Assembly (NCBI GenBank): GCA_040002995.1
Contig: JBDUDK010000013.1
Location: 1 to 60,980 of the forward strand
DNA: 60,980 nt
From: JBDUDK01 sp040002995
Lineage (GTDB): Bacteria > Actinomycetota > Acidimicrobiia > Acidimicrobiales > Ilumatobacteraceae
Reading direction: 5' to 3'
Both the position numbers and the translations under genes were made by a program. Below, piece after piece: positions 1-7,665 of the stretch (its first letter is position 1; each line of letters begins with the position of its first letter). The notes beneath the pieces were generated by a model, which ran no database searches, was not told the origin of the DNA, and saw nothing but the letters and a program-made list of their open reading frames with translations.

Positions 1-1377
1 ATGCTCAAGCCGATACTCGCCGCGGTCGACGTCCTGACCACGGTCCTGGCGTTCGTGGTGGCGATCGCCGGCACTCAGTTCCTGGTCGGCCGCGTGGCGA
101 TCGACTCCGACAGGCGCTCCCTAGCGCTGCTCGCCCTCACGCTCCCCGGTTGGCCCGCCATCTACTCCCACCAGCGGCTCTATACCGCCCGCTACGTGGC
201 GCGGCCCCTCGAGGAGTTCCGCCGGATCGTGCGTTCCTGCGCACTCGGTCTCGTGATGCTGGCCCTCACTGCGTACATCACCAAGATCACTCTGTCGCGT
301 GTGCTGGTCGTCCTGGTGTTCCTTTCGGCCGTGGTGCTCCTCATGATCGAGCGCTCCATCGCCCGGACGTACTTCACACGCAGGCGGGTGCGCGGTCAGC
401 TCATGCGGCCCGTGGTCGTCGTGGGTGACAATGCTGAGGCCGACGCGATCACCGCGATGCTTGAGAACAATGCCCACCTCGGTTACGAAGTTCGCGATGT
501 TGTCGACTGCTCCGGTCGGGGTACCGACCGCCTCTCGGTGCTGAGCACGGTGCGCGACACATTGGCGGCCGTGCACGCGACCGGAGCCTCCGGCGTCATC
601 ATTGCGGCGACCGCCGTTGATCACGAGACGTCGAACCGTCTCATCCGGGTGCTCACCGATGAGGGTGTGCACGTCGAGCTCTCGTCGACTCTGGTCGACA
701 TCGCGATCCACCGCCTCGTGGTCCGCCCGCTCGGCCGGATGCCGGTCATGTACGTCCAGCCCGTGCGGCGCGCAGGATGGAGGGCCAAGGCGAAGCGCTC
801 GCTCGACATCGCGGTCGCGTCGATCGGTTTCGTAGCCGTTTCGCCGGTGCTCCTCGTCGCGGCCATCGCCGTCAAGCTCGACTCGAGGGGCCCGATCCTG
901 TTCAAGCAGGAACGCCTCGGTCGCGGCGGCAAGCTCTTCAAGGTGCTGAAGCTCCGCACCATGGTGCAAGACGCGGAAGCCAAATTGCTCGACCTTCGAG
1001 GCGACAACGAGGCCGACGGTCCGTTGTTCAAGATGCGCAACGACCCCCGGGTGACCAGGGTCGGCCGGCTGCTGCGCAAGTTCTCGATCGATGAACTGCC
1101 CCAGTTGTGGAATGTGATCCGCAACGACATGAGCATGGTCGGGCCCCGGCCGGCCCTGCCCGCGGAGATGGCCGAATGGGGCGCCGACTTGCACGGTCGC
1201 CTGCGGGTGAAACCGGGCATCACGGGCATGTGGCAGGTGAGCGGCCGGAGCAACTCGTCGTTCGAGGACTACGAACGGTACGACCTCTATTACGTCGACA
1301 ACTGGTCGTTTCTGACCGACCTCGCGATCATCGCCAGGACCGTCCCTTCGGTGCTCTTCCGCAAGGGCGCGTTCTAG
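1..1377 (+). CDS. Polyprenyl-phosphate sugar-1-phosphate transferase (exopolysaccharide initiation)
   Basis: Membrane enzyme that would transfer a sugar-1-phosphate from a nucleotide sugar to undecaprenyl phosphate, the first step of exopolysaccharide or O-unit assembly. The 458-aa product has about four hydrophobic segments in residues 1-115, a nucleotide-binding-like middle domain (about 135-230), another membrane segment near 267-292 and a C-terminal bacterial sugar transferase domain with the conserved KLRTM, DELPQLWN, MVGPRP and KPGITG motifs. The window opens exactly on the ATG, so upstream signals cannot be checked and the true start could lie earlier. The sugar substrate cannot be told from sequence alone. 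Confidence 0.9.
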   Translation: MLKPILAAVDVLTTVLAFVVAIAGTQFLVGRVAIDSDRRSLALLALTLPGWPAIYSHQRLYTARYVARPLEEFRRIVRSCALGLVMLALTAYITKITLSRVLVVLVFLSAVVLLMIERSIARTYFTRRRVRGQLMRPVVVVGDNAEADAITAMLENNAHLGYEVRDVVDCSGRGTDRLSVLSTVRDTLAAVHATGASGVIIAATAVDHETSNRLIRVLTDEGVHVELSSTLVDIAIHRLVVRPLGRMPVMYVQPVRRAGWRAKAKRSLDIAVASIGFVAVSPVLLVAAIAVKLDSRGPILFKQERLGRGGKLFKVLKLRTMVQDAEAKLLDLRGDNEADGPLFKMRNDPRVTRVGRLLRKFSIDELPQLWNVIRNDMSMVGPRPALPAEMAEWGADLHGRLRVKPGITGMWQVSGRSNSSFEDYERYDLYYVDNWSFLTDLAIIARTVPSVLFRKGAF

Positions 1378-1410
1378 GCTCCTCGCTCATCCGTCGCTGG
1401 TTGTCAAAAG

Positions 1411-1440
1411 TTGCGGGTGCCACCACGGATGCGATAGATT
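1411..1440 (+). promoter_or_regulatory. Putative promoter of the ATP synthase operon
   Basis: A -35-like TTGCGG (1411-1416) and a -10-like TAGATT (1435-1440) are 18 bp apart, 140 bp before the first operon gene. This is the best match in the 200-bp gap. Transcription would start near 1447 and give a leader of about 130 nt. No experimental support; pattern only. Confidence 0.45.
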
Positions 1441-1448
1441 GAGAAATG

Positions 1449-1558
1449 TTTCACAAGCCCTGTCGGGCCCGTGAAATGGGGTGGGCAGGTTCGCATTGGC
1501 ACTACCCCACAGGTAATCGCTTTCGGTTCCCCACTCGGTCAGTGTGTGACTAACCGAG
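1449..1558 (+). promoter_or_regulatory. Structured 5' leader of the ATP synthase operon (two hairpins)
   Basis: Two inverted repeats lie in the predicted leader. The first (1449-1476) pairs TTTCAC with GTGAAA and GCCC with GGGC around a TGTC loop, with a 2x2 internal loop, and would sit at the very 5' end of the mRNA. The second (1534-1558) pairs CTCGGT with ACCGAG and AGT with ACT around GTGTG and ends about ten bases before the ribosome binding site. Neither is followed by a T-run, so they look like stability or regulatory elements, not terminators. Confidence 0.4.
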
Positions 1559-1579
1559 AAGCCCATCCGAAGGGATCCA

Positions 1580-1861
1580 GTGGACCTCCTCCGCGAGAAC
1601 CGTCTGCTCAACCGAGGGTTCGGCGACACCCTGAACAAGGGTTTCGAGTTCATCGTGGCCATGGCGGTGCTCGGCGCCGCGGGCTACGGGCTCGATCAGC
1701 TGTTTGGAATCGGCCCCGTGCTGTTCGTCGCGTTTATGGTGCTCGCGTTCATCGGGCAGACTGCCCGGCTTTGGTACGCGTATGAAGCCGCGATGAAGCG
1801 GCACGAGAGTCAGCTTCCGAGCCGCGCTTCGCAAGCTCGCTCTGAAGGGGGGGAGAGCTGA
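1580..1861 (+). CDS. AtpZ/AtpI-like small membrane protein of the ATP synthase operon
   Basis: A 93-aa protein with two predicted membrane segments (about 17-37 and 40-67) and a polar C-terminus, at the head of the ATP synthase operon. Size, topology and position fit the AtpZ/AtpI accessory proteins linked to F0 assembly and ion supply. The GTG start is chosen because an AAGGGA ribosome binding site lies about five bases before it. The stop overlaps the next start as TGATG, implying translational coupling. Family assignment rests on context and topology more than on a signature motif. Confidence 0.65.
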   Translation: MDLLRENRLLNRGFGDTLNKGFEFIVAMAVLGAAGYGLDQLFGIGPVLFVAFMVLAFIGQTARLWYAYEAAMKRHESQLPSRASQARSEGGES

Positions 1862-2325
1862 TGTCGTCGTCACCGCTGGTGACTCGATTGGAAGGGCCCG
1901 CGCCTGAGAGTCAAATCGCGCGCGACCTCGTGCGCCGAGGTCTGATCGCGGCGCCCGCGCTCGTGGCCGTGTCCGCACTCTTTTGGCGACTCGACGGCGT
2001 CGTGTCCTGCTTGTGCGCGCTGGCCATCGTCCTCGCGAACTTCATGTTGGCGGCGACGGCGATGGCGGTCACCGCGCGCATCTCGCTCATGCTGATGATG
2101 GGCGTGTCGCTTTTCGGCTACATCGTGCGCCTTGCGTTGATCCTGCTTGTGTATGTGGGGATCCACAACATGAGCTGGTTCTCCGCCCCCGCGTTCGGCT
2201 TCACCATCATCGTTTCGCACCTCGGTTTGCTTCTTTGGGAGGTTCGTCAGGTGTCTGCAACACTTGCCTTCCCGGGGCTCAAACCGCGCCCGCCCCGTCG
2301 TTCGGCTACCGACTCAACGAGGTAA
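1861..2325 (+). CDS. AtpI-like integral membrane protein
   Basis: A 154-aa protein with four hydrophobic segments (roughly 26-44, 46-68, 73-98, 105-127) and a basic tail, between the AtpZ-like gene and atpB. This is where many bacteria encode subunit I, a non-enzymatic helper for F0 and c-ring assembly. The ATG overlaps the preceding TGA by one base. Its last codons contain the GAGG ribosome binding site of atpB. Primary sequence is weakly conserved in this family, so function is inferred from position and topology. Confidence 0.65.
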   Translation: MSSSPLVTRLEGPAPESQIARDLVRRGLIAAPALVAVSALFWRLDGVVSCLCALAIVLANFMLAATAMAVTARISLMLMMGVSLFGYIVRLALILLVYVGIHNMSWFSAPAFGFTIIVSHLGLLLWEVRQVSATLAFPGLKPRPPRRSATDSTR

Positions 2326-2330
2326 CTCGC

Positions 2331-3119
2331 GTGCACCTGCTTGCCCTCGACTTCCCGCCGCTCTCAGAGCTGTTGGTGTGGCGCAACTTCGCGTCAGGCG
2401 TCAACAAGATCTCGGTCATCTGCGTGCTCGCGCTCTTGATCACCGTCGTGCTGTTCGCGATGGCCGGTCGCGGCAATGCGCTCGAGGCGCCGAAGGGCGT
2501 GAAGAACTTCGCGGAGTCGCTGATCGAATTCGTACAGAACCAGATCGTGATGCAAACGATCGGCCCGCAGGGTTTGCCGTGGACGCCGCTCCTCGTGACC
2601 CTCTTTTCGTTCATCTTCCTCACGAACATCACGGGCATCATCCCCACGATTCAGATGCCGGCCAACGCCCGTATCGGCGGGCCCCTCGTGATGGCGCTGC
2701 TCGTTTGGGTGATCTACATCGTTGTTGGTCTCAAACACCAGAAGGCCGGCTACTTCGGCCACTTGCTCTGGCCGGCCGGAGTGCCCGTCGGCATGAAACC
2801 CCTGGTGGGGGTCATCGAGTTCATCTCCACCATCGTGGTCCGACCCGCCTCGCTCACCATCCGTCTTCTCGCCAACATGATGGCCGGGCACATCTTGTTG
2901 TTCACGTTCTCGCTGATGACGAAGACGTTGTGGGACAACTCCGCCCCGTTCCGAACGCTTTCGCTCCTCTACATACCGGTCTCGCTACTCACCATCGCGA
3001 TGTTGATCTTCCTCACCGCGTTCGAAGTGCTCGTGGCGTTTCTGCAGGCCTACATCTTCGCCATGCTCACCGGCGTCTATATCGGATCATCGATGGAAGG
3101 CCATGGCGATGATCACTGA
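2331..3119 (+). CDS. atpB: ATP synthase F0 subunit a
   Basis: Subunit a forms the two proton half-channels next to the c-ring in the membrane. The product is 262 aa with five or six hydrophobic helices. The essential arginine is visible in the SLTIRLLANMMAGH stretch (Arg178), followed by the helix that ends FEVLVAFLQAYIFAML. The GTG at 2331 is chosen because GAGG ends eight bases upstream and the N-terminus then starts at the family's usual place. The same frame is open further upstream but overlaps the preceding gene. Second core F0 gene of the operon, directly before atpE. Confidence 0.95.
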   Translation: MHLLALDFPPLSELLVWRNFASGVNKISVICVLALLITVVLFAMAGRGNALEAPKGVKNFAESLIEFVQNQIVMQTIGPQGLPWTPLLVTLFSFIFLTNITGIIPTIQMPANARIGGPLVMALLVWVIYIVVGLKHQKAGYFGHLLWPAGVPVGMKPLVGVIEFISTIVVRPASLTIRLLANMMAGHILLFTFSLMTKTLWDNSAPFRTLSLLYIPVSLLTIAMLIFLTAFEVLVAFLQAYIFAMLTGVYIGSSMEGHGDDH

Positions 3120-3158
3120 CCGAAACCGACCGTTCCCATCCCACAACGAGGAGTGCAC

Positions 3159-3398
3159 GTGCTGTCACTTGTTCTAGCCGCAACCACGACGTTGGCTGGC
3201 AACGTCGCCGGCTTCGCGTACGGACTTGCCGCCATCGGCCCCGGCATCGGCATGGGGTTCATCTTCGGCAAGGCCATCGAGGCCATGGCGCGCCAACCCG
3301 AGTCCGCCGGCCTGGTCCGTACGACCATGTTCCTCGGCGTCGCATTCGTCGAGGCGCTTGCCCTCATCGGGTTCGTCGTCGTCTTCTTGGTGAAGTGA
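3159..3398 (+). CDS. atpE: ATP synthase F0 subunit c (proteolipid)
   Basis: Forms the rotating c-ring. The 79-aa product is a two-helix hairpin with a glycine-rich first helix (GPGIGMG), the polar loop ARQPE that meets the central stalk, and the ion-carrying glutamate Glu65 in FVEALALIG. A second GTG six bases upstream is in frame but would overlap the GAGGAG ribosome binding site (3148-3153). GTG at 3159 has correct five-base spacing and is preferred. Ala follows Glu65 and the sodium-site Gln/Ser residues are absent, so a proton-driven ring is expected. Confidence 0.95.
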   Translation: MLSLVLAATTTLAGNVAGFAYGLAAIGPGIGMGFIFGKAIEAMARQPESAGLVRTTMFLGVAFVEALALIGFVVVFLVK

Positions 3399-3404
3399 CG
3401 CGCC

Positions 3405-4022
3405 ATGGCTGTCGCCCTCGTTCAGACCAGCGGGCCGACACCGGTGGTGGTTCGGCTGCAGGCTGACTCGGCGGCGGACACGACCGTCCCCACGAGTGAG
3501 ACCACGGTGGCCGGTGTCGCGGAGCCGAAAGACCCCAGCCCGCTCTCGATCGTTCCCGCGGAGCTCTACTGGGCCGGCGGGTGCTTCATCGTCCTGCTGA
3601 TCTTGATGCGACTCGTGCTCTACCCGCGCGTCGCCAAGGGAATGGAGGAGCGGGCCGGGTACATCAAGGCCAACCACGAAGAGGCCGACCGCGCCCGTGA
3701 GGCCGCGAACATCGAGCGTCAGCAGTACGAGGCGCAGCTGGCCACGGCGCGCGCCGAGGCCAATCGCCGGCTCGACGGGGCGCGTGACCAGATCGAACAG
3801 GAGCGCCAGAGCGCATTGGCCGAGACCACCACGACGTTGAGCGGCCGGCGCCAAGAGGCGCTGGCCGAGGTGGCCGCGGCTCGCGCGGCGGCCTCGGCCC
3901 AACTCGCTGACGTGACCGTCGACGTGGTCGCCCATGCGGCGATGCTCATCCTCGGGCGCATACCCGACCCAGAGGTGGTTCGGCGCGCCGTGACGGCCTC
4001 GATGAACGGCGGTGCTTCATGA
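3405..4022 (+). CDS. atpF: ATP synthase F0 subunit b
   Basis: Peripheral stalk subunit anchoring delta and the alpha/beta hexamer to the membrane. The 205-aa product has an unusual Thr/Pro/Ser-rich N-terminal stretch of about 48 residues, one membrane helix (about 52-70), then a long charged Ala/Glu/Arg coiled coil (about 75-165). It is longer than the usual b subunit of about 160 aa because of the N-terminal extension. The stop overlaps the next start as ATGA. A second b-type protein follows, so this is probably one member of a b/b' pair. Confidence 0.9.
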   Translation: MAVALVQTSGPTPVVVRLQADSAADTTVPTSETTVAGVAEPKDPSPLSIVPAELYWAGGCFIVLLILMRLVLYPRVAKGMEERAGYIKANHEEADRAREAANIERQQYEAQLATARAEANRRLDGARDQIEQERQSALAETTTTLSGRRQEALAEVAAARAAASAQLADVTVDVVAHAAMLILGRIPDPEVVRRAVTASMNGGAS

Positions 4023-4570
4023 TCGTCGCCCAGCTCGTCTTCGTTGCGGCCGAGCACGCCGAGAAGATCCAGACCAAGCACTCGTGGCTCCCCGAGTGGT
4101 ACGAGATCGTGTTCGGCGGCTTCGCCTTCCTCGTCGTTGCCGCGCTACTCGTCAAGCTGGCGTTCCCGCAGCTGGGGGCCGCTTTGAAGAAGCGATCAGA
4201 ACGCATAGGCACCGAGCTCGACCGGTCACGTGAAGACACGAAGAACGCCGCGGCCGAGGCGGCGGCGATCCGGGCTCAGCTCGGCGATGTTTCGTCGGAA
4301 ACAGCGCGCATCCTCGCCGAGGCCGACGAGACGGGGGCCCGCATGCTCGTCGAGGGCAAGGAACGCACGAAGGCAGAGATCGCGGAGCTCGAGGCGAACA
4401 ACCGTGCCGAGATCGCCGCGATTCGGGCACGGGTCGAGGCCGACGTGCGCGCGTATGTCGCGGCGTGGGCATCGAGAGCCACCGATGAAGTCGTCGCGAC
4501 AATGCTCGACGACGCGGCCAGAGAACGCCTGGTCGAGGCGGCCATCACCCAGATCGCGGCCACCCGATGA
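4019..4570 (+). CDS. Second b-type (b') subunit of ATP synthase F0
   Basis: A 183-aa protein with the architecture of subunit b: short N-terminus, one membrane helix (about 30-48) and a coiled coil with many charged residues (about 55-160). It differs clearly in sequence from the preceding b subunit. ATGA overlaps on both sides couple it to atpF and atpH. Unlike the mycobacterial arrangement, it is not fused to delta, because a complete atpH follows. Two distinct b proteins imply a heterodimeric peripheral stalk, as in cyanobacterial b/b' enzymes. Confidence 0.85.
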   Translation: MIVAQLVFVAAEHAEKIQTKHSWLPEWYEIVFGGFAFLVVAALLVKLAFPQLGAALKKRSERIGTELDRSREDTKNAAAEAAAIRAQLGDVSSETARILAEADETGARMLVEGKERTKAEIAELEANNRAEIAAIRARVEADVRAYVAAWASRATDEVVATMLDDAARERLVEAAITQIAATR

Positions 4571-5097
4571 ACACCGACCGTATCGACGCGTACGCGACGG
4601 CACTGCTCGAGGTGGCGCGGGCCGAAGGGCACCTCGACGAGGTCGAAGACGAGCTGTTCCGCTTCGCGCGCGCGTTGGAGAGCAGCGACGCCCTGCGCAA
4701 CTCGCTCACCGATCAGATGATCCCGGCCGCGAAACGACAGGCCATCGTCGAGGATCTCCTCGGCGGCCGAGCCTCGCCCACGACGACGGCGCTGGTGTCG
4801 CTCGTGGTCGGCGCGGGCCGCGCGCACGATCTCCCCGCGATCATCGACCGGCTCGTCGAGCGAGCCGCCGAGGCCAAGCAAAAAGCCTTCGCGGAAGTGC
4901 GGTCCGCGACCCCACTCACCGACGATCAGGTTCGCCGGTTGGCGACGGCGCTCAGCGAGGCCGTTGGGAAGCAGGTCGAGGTGAAGGTCATCGTCGACCC
5001 GTCGATCATGGGCGGCCTGGTCGCCCAAGTCGGCGACACCGTCATCGACGCGAGTGTCCGTTCCCGACTCGAACAGCTCATCTCCCACCTCTCATAA
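4567..5097 (+). CDS. atpH: ATP synthase F1 subunit delta
   Basis: Delta joins the top of the F1 head to the b-type stalk. The 176-aa product has the expected helical N-terminal domain (IDAYATALLEVA) and the conserved C-terminal region ending in MGGLVAQVGDTVIDASVRSRLEQL, where GGL and the IDASV/RL motif are family signatures. The ATG overlaps the stop of the b' gene (ATGA). Length is typical, so delta stands alone here and is not part of a b-delta fusion. Confidence 0.95.
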   Translation: MNTDRIDAYATALLEVARAEGHLDEVEDELFRFARALESSDALRNSLTDQMIPAAKRQAIVEDLLGGRASPTTTALVSLVVGAGRAHDLPAIIDRLVERAAEAKQKAFAEVRSATPLTDDQVRRLATALSEAVGKQVEVKVIVDPSIMGGLVAQVGDTVIDASVRSRLEQLISHLS

Positions 5098-5106
5098 AGG
5101 AAGTTC

Positions 5107-6717
5107 ATGGCTGAGCTCACCATCTCGACCACCGACATCGCGGAAGCGATCAAGAGGAACCTCGACAACTTCCATCCCACGCTCGAGGCCACGACGATCG
5201 GCCGCGTCACCGAGGTGGGCGACGGCATCGCGAAGGTGTCGGGGCTGCCCGGCTGCGCGGTCAATGAGCTGCTGGAGTTCGAAGACGGCACGGTCGGACT
5301 GGCTCTGAACCTCGAAGAGGATTCGATTGGCGCAGTGGTGCTCGGCGCGGTCGAGGGCATCGAAGAGGGCCAGACGGTGCGGGCCACCGGGCGGATCTTG
5401 TCGGTGCCCGTCGGCGACGCCCTGCTCGGTCGCGTCGTCAACGCGTTGGGCGAGCCCCTCGACGGGCGCGGTCCATTGGTCGGCGCGATCGAGCGCCGCA
5501 TGGAGATCCAGGCCCCCGGCATCACCGGGCGTAAGCCTGTGCACGAACCGCTCCAGACCGGCATCAAGGCCATCGACGCCATGACCCCGATCGGGCGGGG
5601 ACAGCGCGAGCTGATCATCGGTGATCGCAAGACGGGCAAGACCACCGTCGCGATCGACACGATCCTCAACCAAAAGGGCCTCGGCGTGAAGTGCATCTAC
5701 GTCGCCATCGGCCAGAAGCAGTCGACGGTGGCCCAGACCGTGGAGACACTGCGCCAGCGCGGCGCGCTCGAGTACACCGTCATCGTCACCGCCGCGGCGT
5801 CCGACCCGGCGCCGTTCAAATACCTCGCGCCCTACTCGGGCTGCGCCATGGGCCAGCAGTGGATGGAGAACGGCGAGCACGCCCTCGTCGTGTACGACGA
5901 CCTGTCGAAACAGGCCGAGGCCTACCGGCAGGTGTCGCTGCTGCTGCGGCGGCCGCCCGGCCGCGAGGCGTATCCGGGCGACGTCTTCTACCTGCATTCG
6001 CGTCTGCTCGAGCGAGCCGCCAAGTTGAGCGACGAGCGGGGTGCGGGATCGCTCACCGCGCTGCCGATCATCGAAACGAAGGCCGGCGACGTCACGGCCT
6101 ACATTCCCACAAACGTGATCTCCATCACCGATGGCCAGATCTACCTGATCGACGACTTGTTCAAGTCGGGAGTGCGGCCCGCCGTCGATGTGGGCATCTC
6201 GGTTTCCCGAGTCGGTGGCGCCGCGCAGGTGAAGGCGATGAAAGCGGTCGCCGGCACGCTCAAGATCGACCTCGCTCAGTTCCGCGAGCTCGAGGCGTTC
6301 GCCACGTTCGGTTCCGAGCTCGACGCCATCTCCAAGGCCCAGCTCGAGCGGGGCTACCGACTGGTGGAGCTACTCAAACAACCGCTCAACTCGCCGATGC
6401 CCGTCGAGGAGCAGGTCGTGTCGATCTTCGCGGGCACGAACGGTTACCTCGACGATCTGCCCGCGTCCGATGTCGCGCGATTCGAGGGCGTACTCCTCGA
6501 CGCGTTCCGCACCCGCTACGGCACGCTCCTCGCCCACATCCGCACGACGGGCACTCTGCCCGATGGAATCCCGGAGGCCGTGACAGCGATCAAGGCGGCG
6601 TTCGTCGCGAGCGAGGCCGACGACAAGGCCGCGGCGCCGGGCTCGGTCGACCCGGCCGACACCGACGCCACCGGCGTCCTCGACCCCACCACCGACAAGA
6701 CCCTCGCAACGGAGTAG
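5107..6717 (+). CDS. atpA: ATP synthase F1 subunit alpha
   Basis: Regulatory nucleotide-binding subunit of F1. The 536-aa product has the N-terminal beta barrel, a Walker A motif GDRKTGKT near residue 172, the family signature around PAVDVGISVSRVG (about 357-369) and the helical C-terminal domain. An AAAGGAAG ribosome binding site lies just before the ATG. The C-terminal 30 residues are acidic and low in complexity, a little longer than in common homologs. It follows atpH by nine bases. Confidence 0.97.
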   Translation: MAELTISTTDIAEAIKRNLDNFHPTLEATTIGRVTEVGDGIAKVSGLPGCAVNELLEFEDGTVGLALNLEEDSIGAVVLGAVEGIEEGQTVRATGRILSVPVGDALLGRVVNALGEPLDGRGPLVGAIERRMEIQAPGITGRKPVHEPLQTGIKAIDAMTPIGRGQRELIIGDRKTGKTTVAIDTILNQKGLGVKCIYVAIGQKQSTVAQTVETLRQRGALEYTVIVTAAASDPAPFKYLAPYSGCAMGQQWMENGEHALVVYDDLSKQAEAYRQVSLLLRRPPGREAYPGDVFYLHSRLLERAAKLSDERGAGSLTALPIIETKAGDVTAYIPTNVISITDGQIYLIDDLFKSGVRPAVDVGISVSRVGGAAQVKAMKAVAGTLKIDLAQFRELEAFATFGSELDAISKAQLERGYRLVELLKQPLNSPMPVEEQVVSIFAGTNGYLDDLPASDVARFEGVLLDAFRTRYGTLLAHIRTTGTLPDGIPEAVTAIKAAFVASEADDKAAAPGSVDPADTDATGVLDPTTDKTLATE

Positions 6718-6729
6718 GAGCCAGCCCGC

Positions 6730-7665
6730 ATGGCCGGAGGCCAGGAGCGCATCCTTCGACGCCGGATCAAGAGCGTCCAGGCGACGAAGAAGATCACGCG
6801 CGCCATGGAACTGATCGCGGGGTCGCGCATCGTGCGCGCCCAGCAGCGCGTCCATGCGGCCATGCCGTACTCCGACCAGATCACCCACGTGGTCCGCGAT
6901 CTCGCCGCGGCCGGCGGAGAGGTCTCGAGTCCTCTCCTTCTCGGCCACGAGACTGTCCGCCGAGTTGGCTTCGTCGCGCTCGCCGCCGATCGCGGGCTGT
7001 GCGGGGGCTACAACACCGCAATCATCCGGGCCACCGAAGGCGAGGTACGCGAACAGGCCAAGGCGGGCATCGACTACTCGCTCATCCTCGTCGGCCGGAA
7101 GGCCGAGAGCTACTTCCGGTTCCGCGGGTATCGCATCGACGCGACCTTCTCCGGCTTCTCCGACAGTCCCACCTACGAAGACGCCCGCAAGGTTGCGGCC
7201 CACGTCATCGCGGCCTATGAGCGGGGCGATGTCGATCGCGTCGAGCTTGTCTACACGCGTTTTGCTTCCGCGGGCTACCAAGAAGTCGTGCGCCGGCCGC
7301 TCGTGCCCCTTGAAGCCGAGGTCGTCGAGGGGGAGAGCAAACCCAAGGCCGACTACGAGATGGAACCGAGCGCGTCGGAGATCCTCGACACGTTGCTGCC
7401 GCGCTACGTCGAAGCGCGTGTGTACGCAGGCATACTGAACGCGGCCGCGTCGGAGCACGCGTTCCGCCAGCGCGCTATGAAGGCGGCCACCGACAACGCC
7501 GAGGAACTCATCACCACACTCGGGCGCGTGATGAACCGGGCCCGTCAGGACTCCATCACGACCGAGATCATGGAGATCGTCGGCGGTTCCGAGGCCCTCT
7601 CGGGCGCTTCACACGCCAGCGACTTCATTCGCCACCCCCTTGAACTACCGGAGGCCCCCGTATGA
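6730..7665 (+). CDS. atpG: ATP synthase F1 subunit gamma
   Basis: Central rotor shaft of F1. The 311-aa protein begins with the typical basic helix (ILRRRIKSVQATKKITRAMELIA) and ends with the second long helix containing MKAATDNAEELI and RARQDSITTEI. Both helices form the coiled coil inside the hexamer. The middle Rossmann-like domain contains the conserved DRGLCGGYN. The stop overlaps the atpD start as ATGA, so the two are coupled. Length is normal for actinobacterial gamma. Confidence 0.96.
   Translation: MAGGQERILRRRIKSVQATKKITRAMELIAGSRIVRAQQRVHAAMPYSDQITHVVRDLAAAGGEVSSPLLLGHETVRRVGFVALAADRGLCGGYNTAIIRATEGEVREQAKAGIDYSLILVGRKAESYFRFRGYRIDATFSGFSDSPTYEDARKVAAHVIAAYERGDVDRVELVYTRFASAGYQEVVRRPLVPLEAEVVEGESKPKADYEMEPSASEILDTLLPRYVEARVYAGILNAAASEHAFRQRAMKAATDNAEELITTLGRVMNRARQDSITTEIMEIVGGSEALSGASHASDFIRHPLELPEAPV

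Noticed and set aside
3153..3158. Earlier GTG start for atpE
   Set aside because: It lies inside the GAGGAG ribosome binding site; GTG 3159 has proper spacing and gives the normal c-subunit length.
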